Shown: positions 53,183-64,000 of the stretch, piece by piece
Numbering within the stretch: position 1 is the first letter of the stretch
Layout of the letters: each line of letters starts with the position of its first letter
Assembly (NCBI GenBank): GCA_024114885.1
Contig: CP099420.1
Coordinates: 1,736,001 to 1,800,000 of the forward strand
Length of the DNA: 64,000 bases
Source of the DNA: Septoria linicola
Taxonomy: Eukaryota; Ascomycota; Dothideomycetes; Mycosphaerellales; Mycosphaerellaceae
Reading direction: 5' to 3'
Position numbers and translations under genes: made by a program
Notes under the pieces: generated by a model
What the model was told of the DNA's origin: nothing
The model's database searches: none
Seen by the model: only the letters and a program-made list of their open reading frames with translations

Positions 53183-53610
53183 CATGTGTTATGAATGACG
53201 AGGAAAGAGGAAGACGGCCACGAATTTTGGAAGCGTCGATGCTGACGTACAAGGCTAGAGAGGTGGTGGCTACATAATATGTACCAAAATCTATCAATGA
53301 GTTGGAGATACGCTGTGGAGACTCCAAGTCCCGAGCTTTCATCATGTCCGAATTCACATTACTTATGATGAGGAGTATACGAGATGCAATGCCAGCAAGA
53401 TTTCGAATCATCATTCTTTTGGTATCTATCATTGATCATGAACGCCGAACCCAACGCAGGATATCCCTTCCATGCAATGCTTCAACGGCAATCTAGTAGA
53501 GCCGTCCAGGTGGGCTCGGTGCACTACCAAAGCCATTCCCAGTCATTGCTCCCATTCTATGACTCTGGCTCAAGCCCGTAACCTCCCTCCCGTAGATCGT
53601 ATGAAGCTTC
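53183..53610. other. Convergent intergenic region
   Basis: Between the 51720 gene (+) and arb1 (-). No gene seen. Confidence 0.45.
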
Positions 53611-55628
53611 TTAGACAGCACCCGCGCTGATCATCTTCTTCCTGAGGTGATTCTTGTACGCGCCGATCGTGCCGTCCCATCTCGTGACAGTCTTGTTCTC
53701 GCACACCATAATGTCCTTGGCAATCTTGTCGAGCAGTCTGTGGAGTGAGTTAGCAAATGTTTACAGTGTATCATGTTGGAAGATCTTACCTGAAATCGTG
53801 AGAAACAACGACAACACCCCCAGTGAATGCGTTGATGGCGTCGGCAAGCGAGTCAATTGTCTCAATATCGAGACCGTTGGTAGGCTCGTCGAGAAGCAGC
53901 ATGTTTGGTGATTCGATGGCGAGCAGAGCAAAGACAATACGGGACTTCTGGCCTTCGGACAGAGTACCCATAATGGCGGTTTGAGATTCACCAGACAGAC
54001 CATAGCGGCCAAGCTGCTGTCTCCAGTACTGGTAATCCTGTGAGATTTGAGGGTACTTGTCGCGGACGAAGTCAAGCGACGACTTGGTCAGGTCAAGCTG
54101 CTCAGCCGAATGCTGAGAGTACATTCCGAGCTTCAAGTGTGTGTGACGGGAGACAGAACCGCTGTTTGGCGAGAGCTTGCCCGTGAAAATACGCAGAAGG
54201 GTCGATTTGCCGACACCGTTTGGTCCCACGAGAGCCGTTCTGCTGTCCATGTCCACACCAAAGTCCAAGTTCTCGTAAAGTGTGTCCGCCTTTTCGCCGG
54301 AGTAGGAGAATGTGACATCGTCGAGGGACAAAACTGGCGGTGGAAGCTTCTCCACGTCTGCGAAGCGGAATGTGAAGACACGAGACTGGTGCACAGGCTG
54401 GATGAAACCATCTGCCTCCATCTTGTCGAGAATCTTTTGGCGGGACTTGGCTTGACGCACCAAGTTGGCGTATGTACCGGCCTTTGCGATGAACTCCTTG
54501 ATGTGCTTGATCTCGTCCTGCTGCTTCTCGTACGCCTTTTGCTGGTTGACCTCGTTCTCGGAGCGGGTCTTCATGTAGGAGTCGTAGTTACCACCGTAGT
54601 ACTGAAGCGATTTGAATCTGTGCACGATTAGCCATTTGCCTTACGTTATGCGCAATGATACCTGAGCTGCAGATCACAACAGAGCAGATCAAAACTTACC
54701 TCATATCAATCATGTTTGTGCAGACACCGTTCAAGAAATCCATGGAGTGCGAGACCAAAATGAGGGTACGGTCCCACTTCTTCATGTATTCCTCCAACCA
54801 CACACAGGCTTCGAGATCCAAATGTGCTGTTGGGTCATCGAGCAAGAGCAAAGAAGGCTTCACGAACAGGGCCTTGGCAAGAGCGACACGCATACGCCAG
54901 CCTCCAGACATGTCCTTTGTCTTCTTGTCCATGGTCTTCTTGTTGAAACCGAGACCAGTCAGAATCAGACCAGCGCGGGTGTGGAATGTCGATGGGTCCA
55001 TGCCGTCGATTTTGTCGTAAATGTCCTCCAACTTCGGGCTGTCAGGACCTTCCTCCTCAAGAATGGTCTCTGAGAGCTTCTCCAGTCTTGCCATCTCGTT
55101 CTCGGCGGCGTTGACGACCCACTGCAGGGCACCGGTGTCGCTGGGCTCAGCACCCTCGTTCAACAGGTAGATGTCGATGTGCTCTGGGATAGGGAACTCG
55201 CGCTTGGAGAGGGACTTCAGCAGCGTCGACTTGCCACAGCCGTTCTCTCCGAGCAGACCGTATCGGCGACCGTAGTTGATCTCGATGGTAGTATCGTTGA
55301 ACAGGACTTTTCCGTGGAACACCAGCGAGCAAGAGGTCATCTTCACGTCTCTGCTGGCCTCGAGCGACGCCAGCACACCAGTCGTCACACGGTCAGAAAT
55401 ACCATCTGCGTCCTCCTGCAGCTTGATCTTCTCCATCTTGCTGAGCACCTTGGCGTCGGGGACGGCATCGACCTCGTCGCCGTCCTGGAGGGGTGGAGTG
55501 TCGTCGCCGTTGACCGAAGAGGCGGTCGAAGCGTTCTTTGATGCCAACTTGGAGGCGGCCGTCTTCTTGGGCGCCTTGCCCTCGGCGGCACGCTTAGCCT
55601 CTCTGGCAGCTTTGGAGGCGGAAACCAT
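53611..55628 (-). CDS. arb1: ABCF-family ATPase Arb1 (ribosome biogenesis)
   Basis: Three exons, 55628-54700, 54617-53790 and 53737-53611, give 627 residues. The introns (82 and 52 nt) fit phases and join IDMR-FKSLQYYGGNY and SHDFR-LLDKIAKDI. The N-terminal ~90 residues are Lys/Ala/Ser-rich. There are two ABC domains without membrane helices. The first has GENGCGKST, MSGGWRMRVALAKAL and LLLLDDPTAHLDLEA; the second has GPNGVGKST, LSEGQKSRIVFALLA and LLLDEPTNGLD. A linker (SAGTYANL-like AGTYANLVRQAKSRQKILDK) joins them. Yeast Arb1 acts in 40S and 60S biogenesis and in ribosome-associated quality control. The first Walker B is DDP instead of the usual DEP; see findings. Confidence 0.95.
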
Positions 55629-56218
55629 CTTGATTTGCGACTCGAAAGCGGGGTGTAGAGAAGGGTGAGGTGGGTGTTGTAGGGTGAGAATGGCAGGAGT
55701 GACCTGCGATAAAAGAATTGTTCATCGTGGGGCTGCCCTGACGTATCGGGCTACGGCTGCAACCGCCGATGGTCCAAACTCAAAGTGGGATGTAATTCGC
55801 TCGTGTGGCCGGTGGGGGCTCTGTTGCTCTCACACAGCCTTGCAAGGAATTACAGCCTTGCTCGCCAGACAAGACGCTCTCTTCGGGTCTAGACTGGCCG
55901 TGTCGTTCGCGCCCTGGGTGATAGCTCCTGCACGGCCAGCACAGCTTCGCGCCGCAAAGAGTCTGCAAAACTCTGATGACAGGCGCTCTTGCCAGCTCGT
56001 GACTGCCGGTGATGACTAAAAAAACGAAGCCATAGCCGCTCCAGCCCACAAGCGGAGAAGGTGCTGGCTCAGCCTCCTCGAGGTACATGCGTGCGCACCT
56101 TCGTCCACTAGCAACAGACTGCCTGACAGACCGCCAAAACGCGCCCGACAATGCTACTTCAATGACAGACGCGACCTACAGCCTTGCGGGAGCGCGCTGC
56201 TGATCTGCGTCTCGAGAA
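55629..56218. other. Divergent intergenic region
   Basis: Between arb1 (-) and the HET gene (+). No gene seen; promoter role by position. Confidence 0.45.
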
Positions 56219-57670
56219 ATGTGGCTGCTCAACGTCGCCACCCTGGCGCTCAGACACTTCGCGCCGGGAGGAGTTCCACCCTATGCAATTGCTTCACACC
56301 GCTGGCTGGACGACGAGACATCTTTTCACGAAGTTTTACAAAAGCGAAATACCGCATCGGCAGGCTTCGCCAAGATCAGAGGCTTCTGCACTTTCATCCA
56401 GCATTACCGTCCGGACCTCAGCTGGCTATGGATCGACACATGCTGCATAGACCGATCCTCGCGCCACGAACTTCAGGAAGCTGTTGTCAATATGTACACA
56501 TGGTATGCCTATGCCACAGTATGTATCGTCTACCTGCACGACGTTGCGGGTGAGGCTTCTGGTATTTCTGCGTGTGGCAGCGATCCCACCACCAGCATCT
56601 GGTTTGACCGAGGGTTGACCATGCTGGAATTGATCGCGCCAAGAGAGGTTATTTTCGCAAACAGCGTATGGGATCTTATGGGTCACAAGGACGAACAACG
56701 CATGATCTCTCTAGTCACGACGAAAACTAAAATACCAGTCCACATTCTGCTCAATACTGCACCACCCGAGGAGCCGATCAGACAGACAATTCCGATGAGA
56801 CCTGAAGTAGCTCCACTTGCACTTCCAGAACGTCAAACAAATGGCCATCGTGAGAATGGGGCTGTTCACAGCCCTGATGAACCGCCTAGGAAGATTGCAA
56901 GAACGATGGAGGAGGAGTCAATAGAGACACCTCAGCCTCGCTCTGTCAGGCCGCCGCCGCCGCCGCCGCCGCCGACATTGTCAATGTCTACTCGATCTGC
57001 AGTCCGGCCAAGGACTGACGTTGATCGACAGCCGAATAGTAAACGTCGTGGCTCGTGGTGCAAGCGACTGAAGGAAGGCGGATCTGGCGATGAAAAGCAC
57101 CAGACATCGGCGAGCAAAGGATTTCCCTGCCCATTCATCATTTATGGCTGTCCCTCAACATTTGGCATCAAGAACGAGTGGAAACGTCATGTACATACGC
57201 AGCACATGAGGCTAGCTTATTGGCGCTGTGAACAATGCTCCGAGATCAATGACAGTCGAAGACCAAACGACTTTAATCGGCGGGATCTCTTTGTGCAACA
57301 TGTGAGGAGGATGCATCCATTTACGCCTGGCGCTTCGCCGGGCAAGAAATCCAAGATTGTGACGAAAGGTAACGACGCAGAGGAGCAGTATCTTGCAGAC
57401 GAAGCGACGCGCTGCTACCGACAACTGCGTCGTGCACCGGAAAGCAGCAGATGTCTTTTGTGCGATCAACATTTCCGTGGACCGAATTCGTGGGAGCAGA
57501 GGATGGAGCATGTCGGAAGGCACTTTGAGGATATTAAGAAAAGTGCTCGAAGTCCGGCGCCACTGGATCCGCGCGAGTGGCACCATGATCGGGATCTTGA
57601 GCAGTACCTTTTGGAGGAAGGGATTATAGACGAGCAAGGCAAGCGTCTTGTGTTGTCAGATGGAAGCTAG
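56219..57670 (+). CDS. HET-domain protein fused to C-terminal zinc fingers
   Basis: A single exon of 483 residues. The first ~160 are a HET domain: start MWLLNVATLALRHF, PYAIASHRWLDDE, FAKIRGFCTF, WLWIDTCCIDRSSRHELQEA, NMYTWYAYATVCIVYL and SIWFDRGLTMLELIAPREV. The usual RGWTLQELLAP is RGLTMLELIAP here. A disordered linker follows with an eight-proline run (~243-251) and basic clusters. The C-terminal part has CPFIIYGC...FGIKNEWKRHVHTQH...WRCEQC (~303-345) and CLLCDQHF...RMEHVGRHFE (~410-433), C2H2-like fingers of a type frequent in Pezizomycotina. HET proteins trigger cell death or non-self reactions after hyphal fusion. The fusion suggests the fingers serve recognition or DNA/RNA binding; the function is unknown. 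Confidence 0.86.
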   Translation: MWLLNVATLALRHFAPGGVPPYAIASHRWLDDETSFHEVLQKRNTASAGFAKIRGFCTFIQHYRPDLSWLWIDTCCIDRSSRHELQEAVVNMYTWYAYATVCIVYLHDVAGEASGISACGSDPTTSIWFDRGLTMLELIAPREVIFANSVWDLMGHKDEQRMISLVTTKTKIPVHILLNTAPPEEPIRQTIPMRPEVAPLALPERQTNGHRENGAVHSPDEPPRKIARTMEEESIETPQPRSVRPPPPPPPPTLSMSTRSAVRPRTDVDRQPNSKRRGSWCKRLKEGGSGDEKHQTSASKGFPCPFIIYGCPSTFGIKNEWKRHVHTQHMRLAYWRCEQCSEINDSRRPNDFNRRDLFVQHVRRMHPFTPGASPGKKSKIVTKGNDAEEQYLADEATRCYRQLRRAPESSRCLLCDQHFRGPNSWEQRMEHVGRHFEDIKKSARSPAPLDPREWHHDRDLEQYLLEEGIIDEQGKRLVLSDGS

Positions 57671-58360
57671 CAATACGATCAAGAGGGAGGCGGCGGCAGT
57701 CATCCCTCGCTGAGACTTAGCTGTCCTAATTTCGAAGCGGGCGCGTTTCCTCTGCGCAGATCATCACAGCTGCGGTTCATCTTCGCTCGAGCAACGGCCA
57801 AACTCGAATCCTGCCAAGGCACAGCATTTGCGACCTGCAGACAAGTCTAGCTCCAACTTCCAACATGGCTCGAGACGCTGAACAAAGGCATCAACGACTA
57901 CGAGTCTTGCAGTGCGGGTTTTTATCTAAGAGCTCTGGACAAGCAAGTCTTACTCATCTTACGAGTAAGCGTCCTGCGATCACAGTCCAACGAGCCTAAC
58001 AGAGTAGCGATGCTCTTCCTTGATGCTCTGGTTGTAAAACACCGACAAGTGCCGACAAGATGGCACGCTCGTAGCATCAAATGGCAGGAGAAGAAAGTGT
58101 GATTGAAGTCGGCAGAACCAGTCTGCACAACGAGGTATATCAGACAAATGCCGAGAGTTGCAAGAAAGTACGAAAGCAGAGTTGCGGACATGGTGTGTGC
58201 AGTGTTCGTGACTGCTCAGCTGTGGACAATCCCAATATAGCTGCTAAACAACGCTTCTCTGGCATGTTTATCATGATGACTTTCTCTTCATATGCCGGAA
58301 CGCCGTCGCTATGTGTCCCTTTTTGCCTCTCTTGTCCGCGTCCACAAAACTTCATGCTCA
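57671..58360. other. Convergent intergenic region
   Basis: Between the HET gene (+) and apm1 (-). No gene seen. Confidence 0.45.
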
Positions 58361-59812
58361 TCATTGCACATCTGGCAATCGCACAGCGATATCGCCCGAT
58401 TGTGTGATATATCGTACCCATGGCAGAGAGGGGTATTGTAGCTATCGAATTTATCAGTAAAAGCTTGATCAGTGTATGCTGATGATTAATGCTCACCTTG
58501 GGCTCAATAATCTTCAGATACCGCACTTGTATCCCTGAAGTGGTGAAGTAGGGAATCTCAAACTTGACTCCAATCGGCCTCTTGCCTTTGCCACTTCCTC
58601 CGACTCCGCCCATGCTTCCACCAAAGCCACCCATCATGCCACCGCCTCGCTCCTCGTCACCTTTGACAGAGGGCAGACCGAGTTCGGCGCGCATGAGGAA
58701 TTCTTTGCCGCCGCCAAATTGCTTGATTTTCCAGACGATGGAGGATGTTTCCGGAGCGTAGTGTACTGATCCGATATTTGTTCGGAAACGAGGCGTGTCT
58801 GCATCGTCGGGGACGGGGATGGAAATTTCGACGTTGTTGGCGGTGGAGCGTCGCTTGAATTGTGCTTTGGCCTAGGCATTGTGTTAGCTGACGGTCTGAC
58901 GATTTCCCTGAGAGAAACACTCACTTTAAGCATGTACTCGATCCGACTCCCGGAATGGCTTTCAACTATGCACTCCACCCAGATCAATGGTTTTACCTGC
59001 GTGTTCAGCCGATATGACATGAGCTCAAACTCTCCATCGGGAGGAATGAAAGATATGGTCCTGTCGTTTTCGAATCTGGATAACCGTACGCATTGATGGA
59101 ATTTGACGTCCTCCATCTCGACAGCTTTCCCTCTGGTCGCTCTTCCGGTTGTTTCGAACATGACTTTGTCGTTCAATCCTAACCTCAGCTCTGGCATACC
59201 AGAAAGGTAGCACTTCATCTTCACAGCTCCTAGGATTTCTGATCGTAGCACGTTGCCGGTGCTGCTGACCAGGAGATTGAGCGATTCGACAACATCGAGG
59301 AAGACTTCATTTTTGCGGTATCGTATGCCTTCGCTTCTCCATGAGACGGCATTTGTGACAGCGATGGGCGGTCGGGCTTGCACATCCAGCTTGTGCGATT
59401 CTTGTGTGATATACTCTTGTAAGATCTTGCTTTCAGTCGTTTGTGGGTAGCCAAAGTCCATCATCTCGTCTAGCAATTCGTAAATGACGACAAAGTTGTC
59501 CCTGATGGACTCTTCTTCTAGCTCCTTGAAGTACTCGGTGAAGACCTCGACTACCCGGTGCAGGAAGAGGAGGATCTCGGCAGCATTGCTGTTCTTTTTC
59601 GTCACAGCGAGCAAGTAGAGGTTGTTGTGTCGAATGTACAGGTAGTTGATGCCCTCATCGGAGAAGCATGGCGGGACTGAGGACGATTCTTCTTCTGCTT
59701 CTGACAGCAAGACGGGGAACTTTTCGACGGAGCTCATGGGAATGTCACCGCGATAGTTACGGGCCAAGAGGGTCTTGCCCTTGAGGTCGAGGAAGAAGAT
59801 GGCCGAGGCCAT
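58361..59812 (-). CDS. apm1: Clathrin adaptor AP-1 medium (mu) subunit
   Basis: Three exons, 59812-58925, 58871-58497 and 58441-58361, give 447 residues. The introns (53 and 55 nt) are phase 0, joining EYMLK-AKAQFKRRS and IIEPK-LQYPSLPWV. The longin-like N-terminal half has MASAIFFLDLKGKTLLARNYRGD, DNFVVIYELLDEMMDFGYPQ and ILQEYITQ. The mu-homology domain begins SWRSEGIRYRKNEVFLDVVE and ends RYITQSGDIAVRLPDV, diagnostic of AP-1 mu. A Gly/Met-rich loop (GGGMMGGFGGSMGG) is inserted near residue 385. It binds tyrosine-type (YxxPhi) sorting signals at the trans-Golgi and endosomes with the other AP-1 subunits. Reading the second exon onward without splicing gives unrelated C termini, so the 27-codon last exon matters. 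Confidence 0.95.
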
Positions 59813-60107
59813 GATTGCTGTGTGTCTGGAGGGAATGGAGCAGAGTGCTGGCCGAGTGTGGGCTCGAGGCCCGGGATGCGTAATTGTCCTGGTCGAGATG
59901 CTGTAATTGCTGGTGGGATCGGGCTGGTCAAGTTGTGATTATGGTGTTGCCTTGTACCGTCTATCTCTATCTCTAACTTAGTTACCGCTATGTCTGGCTG
60001 TCCTCATTGAATGATCGACGCGGAGGTCAGTCCATTTCTTGGCATTCACGTTCAGTTCGAGCAGCACTTCCATCGCGAGACATTGTCGCTACACAGATCC
60101 CAACCAC
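59813..60107. promoter_or_regulatory. Divergent promoter region of apm1 and mrp7, CTAACTTAG motif
   Basis: CTAACTTAGTTAC occurs at 59973-59985, about midway between the two start codons. It shares its core with the inverted repeat upstream of aos1. Role inferred from recurrence and position. Confidence 0.35.
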
Positions 60108-61017
60108 ATGGCGTCGCTGCTGAAGTCGCGCGCATCTACTGCGACTTCATCAATGCGAAGTGTCGAGTCTGCGCTTGCCCGTTTCCGCATATCACAACCC
60201 GCAGCTGCAGTCGCAACTTCCTCCTCCGCAGCGTCCAGCATCCCCGGCCGCCGACACGCATCGCATCAGGCTCAAGGACGAGCCAACGGCGCCAAAGACG
60301 GTCCAGGAAAGCGACTGGGAGCGAAGAAGAGCGGCGGGCAGTATGTTGTGCCCGGCAACATTCTCTTCAAGCAGCGAGGCACATTGTGGTTTCCGGGAGA
60401 CAACTGCTACATGGTATGTTTCGACACGAAACGATGCTGATGGACGTTCAATACTGATGAGTCGATAGGGACGAGACCACACCATCCACGCTGGCCAGCC
60501 TGGCTACGTGACATACTACAGAGACCCTAAACGACATCCCGATCGAAAGTACATTGGAGTGGTATTTGAGCGGACACAGACCCTTCCTGCACCTCCTAAT
60601 GCGCCTCGGAGGCGGAAGTTGGGCATGCTCGCCTACCAGAAGCCACAGACTACTGTCTCTGAAGCAGAGACGACCGGAGACATGACATTCGCTGCTGCGC
60701 CTGATACTCCAGACGCTGCTTCAGCGCCAGCCACCGTCCTCAAAGACCAGCCCAACACATCACGCGACGTGACGGTAACGCGAGGGCCGAAGGGAGAACG
60801 ATATGAAGTAAAGCTACATTTCAGGCCTGGCAAATACATGTACCGAGAGGCAAATTGGGAAATTGGAAGAGCCGCCGAAAGGAGTAAAGCAGCCATGGCT
60901 GTGAAGCCTTTTGTGCCAGGTGACAGATTTGCGGCTTGGAGAAAGAGGACTGCGCGACAAGCAAGAGCTGCCGAGCGGAGAGCGATGAGCAGAGGTGGCA
61001 AGAAGGCGAAGAAATAG
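60108..61017 (+). CDS. mrp7: Mitochondrial large-subunit ribosomal protein bL27m (Mrp7)
   Basis: Exons 60108-60413 and 60469-61017 joined by a 55-nt intron (GTATGT...GATAG) give 284 residues. The first ~50 residues are Ser/Ala/Arg-rich, a presequence. The L27 core reads RHASHQAQG, KRLGAKKSGGQYVVPGNI, LFKQRGTLWFPG and, across the junction, CYM-GRDHTIHAGQPGYVTYYRD. A mitochondrial-specific C-terminal extension follows, with a disordered Ala/Thr/Pro stretch (~175-205) and a basic helical end (AAWRKRTARQARAAERRAM). bL27 lies near the peptidyl-transferase centre. The ATG at 60108 starts the presequence; the frame upstream looks non-coding. Confidence 0.95.
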
Positions 61018-61384
61018 ATGGGATACCTTGTTCATGAAGAAATACTGTACAGATACCCTATGTATGACCACTCCCTGATGGGGCACCTTCTACTGCCTAG
61101 TCGCATCTGGCAGTCATGAGGACGATGCTTCTTAGCTGCATGACCAACTGCATCATGTTTGTTGCAGGACACTGCTGACAGTCGTGTGATGTAGTCCGCA
61201 TGGCTTACCACAGACCTGACCTGCACAAACAACATGGAGGCTTCTGGGGCATAGTTCGAGAGACTACATTGACCAACTCGGTGCTTGAAGATACACTAGC
61301 GACCTGATTTCCACACGCCTTCTTGACGACACAACAATTCCAACATTGGGCCACCAATGTGAGCGGATATCATCCTTGTTAGCG
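61018..61384. other. Intergenic region; first exon of next gene may lie here
   Basis: The cysteine-containing gene downstream lacks an obvious start. A signal-peptide exon may lie in this stretch, but I could not define it. Confidence 0.35.
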
Positions 61385-62236
61385 CTCTGGCCGCCACTAC
61401 CCTCTCGCTTGCGGTGCCGATAACTCCGCATCAATCTGCGACCACACCGAGAAGCCTGAAGGAGTGACCTGGCATGCTAAGACAACCTGTTACCAGAATG
61501 CCGTGGTACGTCTAGTCAATGAGGAGGTGTTATTCGCTGCATCAGAGCTGACCTACAAACTTCACAGCACTCCTGCCACATTATGGCCAAACTCGAAGAC
61601 TGCACGGAAATTGATAGGACCTGCAAGATTGCGCATACGCTTGGTGGACGAGCCGCGAGGTGTGTGAAGAAGCCCGTGGCGAAGACGAATCCGTCATCTT
61701 TGAACAAGCCTCCAGCCGCCAGCAACAGGCCACTATCCCGTCGAGGTGGAGACGCTCCTGACCACGACTCGCATTCCACATATGGCGCTTCGGGTCACCC
61801 GTACCCTGATGAACCAGAAGAACAGGGCGCCAATATGGACGCATTGACGGTGTCAGAAGATCAAGAATTGAGCAAGAAATGCGAAGGGGCCAACAAGAAG
61901 TTCCCGATGCAATCTGTCTGTGAGCGCAATTGGATCGTGAGTTCGTCCATTGGTCTGCCCTCCTGATATATCTCCTATTAGTTACCTCTACTTGATTACT
62001 GATGGCAATAGTACGACTGCACGACCAAGGCCTTCGCACAACGCTGTCAGCTGCTCGAGAGTGAAGACCAAGAACCTCTGATCAAAGCTTTTGGTATGTT
62101 TGGACTTTGCCAGCAAGAGTACATTCCAAAGAGGGCAGCCAAATGTCTGACTGAGGAGGGGTTGAGAAAGAGGTATGAAGGGCTGATGGCGTTTATGAGA
62201 ATTGCAGGAAAAGTGCCAGCGAGGAAACATGATTAA
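61385..62236 (+). CDS. Cysteine-containing, probably secreted hypothetical protein (5' end unresolved)
   Basis: Three exons fit: up to 61505, then 61568-61936 and 62012-62236. The introns 61506-61567 (GTACGT, GCTGAC branch) and 61937-62011 (GTGAGT) are both phase 0. The readable product begins about GRHYPLACGADN and continues ICDHTEKPEGVTWHAKTTC, HSCHIMAKLEDC, CTEIDRTC, a ~60-residue Pro/Ser/Asp-rich spacer, CEGANKKFPMQSVC, YDCTTKAFAQRC and CQQEYIPKRAAKC. About a dozen cysteines in two clusters suggest an extracellular protein. The start is uncertain: one frame near 61360 has a signal-like hydrophobic run (LVSALAATTLSLAVP) but in another phase, so an early intron or mis-assembly is possible. 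No family is recognised. Confidence 0.5.
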
Positions 62237-64000
62237 ACGGCTCGCTGCTCAAGCCGTGAAGTACTGTCCTCCATGCTCAGAGGAAGTGCAAAGCTCCATG
62301 TGTCAACACAAGTACCACAGAGGCATGGAAAGTTATCAGAGACATGAGTTGTGCGAGAACGGCAACAATTGAAGATGAGTACAATTTCCAAACATCAAAA
62401 AAACCCACTTCATTCAAACACCCTAGATACAAGTCCTCCAAGCACAAACAACACAGTCCATCTCCCCTTTGCCCGACCATCGAACCAGATCAGAAAAGCA
62501 CCATCTAAGTACAAGCCGAATCCTTCCCACCATGCTGCGTGCAACACGTGAAGAACTCATCGCCACCGATCTGATCCACTGCAGTACGACAGTTACAATC
62601 CGGGATACGCCACGCCGCCGTTTTGTCACTCTGTATTCACGACTTGATATTGTGACCCACATGGAGATCTCCACACTGAGACTGCTTGGACTGCTTGGAC
62701 TGCGCTGGGTAGTAGTAGTAGTAGTAGCAGCAGGCGATTGCTTGGTCGTATGAGCTTGTCGTCTGCCCTGCGTCACACCTATACTCTGGTCGCGTGGTCG
62801 CTCTCCAAAGACAGCAATGTCTCTGAGCAGTGAGGTCGTCACATGGCACATGTTGTGCCATTGGCATATAGTCCAGCCGAGCATCGCTCGAAGCTAAGTT
62901 CTAAGCTTGGCGCACGACGTCTTGTACATCTCAGCGATGACGACAGAACAAAATCGTGATCGGCAGAGAGTGTCCAGAGTAGTCAGCAATAGAGAATAGC
63001 CTGATGGGCCTACTTCTCGGCTCTTGCTGCCGTGAAGGGATGTTTGCGTATGCCTCACGCGGCCCGAAGCTTCGGCGTTCACTTCAAACTTGCTCAGCGC
63101 AGACACCGAGCAGGGGTGTTCTCCGCATGATCGAGCATTTGGCGTACAAGATCGGCGAAGCCATGGCTTCTTTTGACCTCTTGTGATCGAGCATGGTAAC
63201 TTCATGAAGATAGTTGTGAATTTTCTGGTGGAAGTTGCGACGTGTAGCGAGCTTTAGTCTGTGAGCTGACGTGCATGAATCGAATGTAAGAGCTGCCGTT
63301 CAGTTCAGCCCTGAGTTGTTCCTCTTCGGCGTTTTCGTCGAATCCAAGTGGGACTTGGGGGCCTGAGGAGGAGCGCTAAGGTGACACACGCATTTACTTG
63401 TCTTAGTTGTCAAGCGCTTGTCAACATCGTCTTTCCAATGCCGCGAATGCCCGTCCAAGAATAACACCACGTGCTGTACATGCAAGCTCCCTGCTGAAGT
63501 TCTTGAAGTCTTCGAGTGACTGTGATCAAGCGTGTCCCTTAAGTCGAGCGAGCCGACTCTGGTCGAACGCCGGGCGAGGTTGGTATTAGCAAGCTTATGC
63601 GCCCAGGACGACACTACCATTCTCAGTACCTTTGTGGATTGTGCAACTAATTGCTTATACCGGCACCGCAGACCAATTGATTGTCTCTACGCAACATCGT
63701 GCTCGGCTCAACCGGTCAAGCAGTCTTTGTATCCAGGCTTCGCTCGACTTGATCAACAACAGCTCTATTGGCATTGGTGTCAATGCCGCCTTATGCTCTC
63801 TACTACTCGCGCGTGGCTGTCGACTCGCATGGCAGTCTGCTCCCACGTGGCAATGCTCGATGCCAAAGTGCTGAGGAGAGCGAGGCCAATGTCTCAAAGC
63901 ATATTCGACTTCGAGAGGACTAGAGTCGATCAGCCAGTAAGATTGTGCACGCGAGATGAGCTAGAATGGGCCAGACGGTGAATGCGACATCGACAGAGCT
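62237..64000. other. 1.8 kb terminal region without supported gene
   Basis: Contains a (TAG)6(CAG)2 microsatellite at 62710-62733. Frames at 62423-62884 (-) and 63532-63981 (+) have no domain or plausible composition. A gene could continue beyond the window edge. Confidence 0.45.
62710..62733. repeat. (TAG)6(CAG)2 microsatellite
   Basis: Direct trinucleotide repeat in non-coding sequence; no function inferred. Confidence 0.85.

Noticed and set aside
62423..62884. 153-residue minus-strand frame near the microsatellite
   Set aside because: Includes a Thr run made by simple repeats; no domain.
63532..63981. 149-residue plus-strand frame at the window end
   Set aside because: No recognisable features; could be chance or part of something beyond the edge.

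Overview
The window reads as nuclear DNA of a filamentous ascomycete (Pezizomycotina). The genes are monocistronic and lie on both strands. Their introns are short (about 48-82 nt), start GT, end AG and carry CTRAY-like branch points. The protein set is fungal: HAL4/SAT4-type kinase, HET domain, NoxC, Pho88, DHA2 transporter. A Dothideomycete is plausible but is inference only. I support about 31 protein genes and see no rRNA, tRNA, transposon or CRISPR array. Coordinates for spliced genes were built by hand from splice consensus, phase and family sequence.

Layout. 1-11 kb: HAL4-like kinase, mitochondrial cysteine synthase, condensin subunit Ycg1, a possible 87-residue protein and mitoribosomal uL5m. 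11-14 kb: a secreted protein built from eight C-x6-C cysteine pairs, then the DNA-repair protein Rad14/XPA. 14.5-18.2 kb: two tandem, two-module F-box-like genes, each with one in-frame TGA between its modules. 18-25 kb: WD40/inositol 5-phosphatase, a Hot13-like CHY zinc-finger protein and peptidyl-tRNA hydrolase. 25-33 kb is the sparse, accessory-looking part: an unknown ORF, a Ser/Thr-rich secreted repeat protein, an epoxide-hydrolase-like enzyme, long empty stretches and an unknown Ser-rich protein. 34-39 kb: a LPLEIR-type F-box-like protein, a canonical F-box protein and a NoxC-type NADPH oxidase with a TAA codon inside its NADPH-binding region. 39-49 kb: hexose-type transporter, C78 (ZUFSP/ZUP1-like) peptidase, adenylosuccinate synthetase, Pho88/Snd3 and a DHA2 MFS transporter. 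49-60 kb: SUMO E1 subunit Aos1, a conserved unknown protein, ABCF ribosome-biogenesis factor Arb1, a HET/zinc-finger fusion and clathrin adaptor Apm1. 60-62 kb: mitoribosomal bL27m and a cysteine-containing, probably secreted protein. 62.2-64 kb holds no supportable gene.

There is no single gene cluster. Housekeeping genes (translation, mitochondrial ribosome, condensin, SUMO, trafficking, purine synthesis) are interspersed with fast-evolving lineage genes. The most interesting observations are the C-x6-C secreted protein with an internal duplication, the paired F-box genes with stop codons in the same inter-module segment, the nonsense codon in NoxC, the HET-zinc finger fusion, and a CTAACTTAG promoter motif that forms an exact 13-nt inverted repeat between aos1 and its divergent neighbour.
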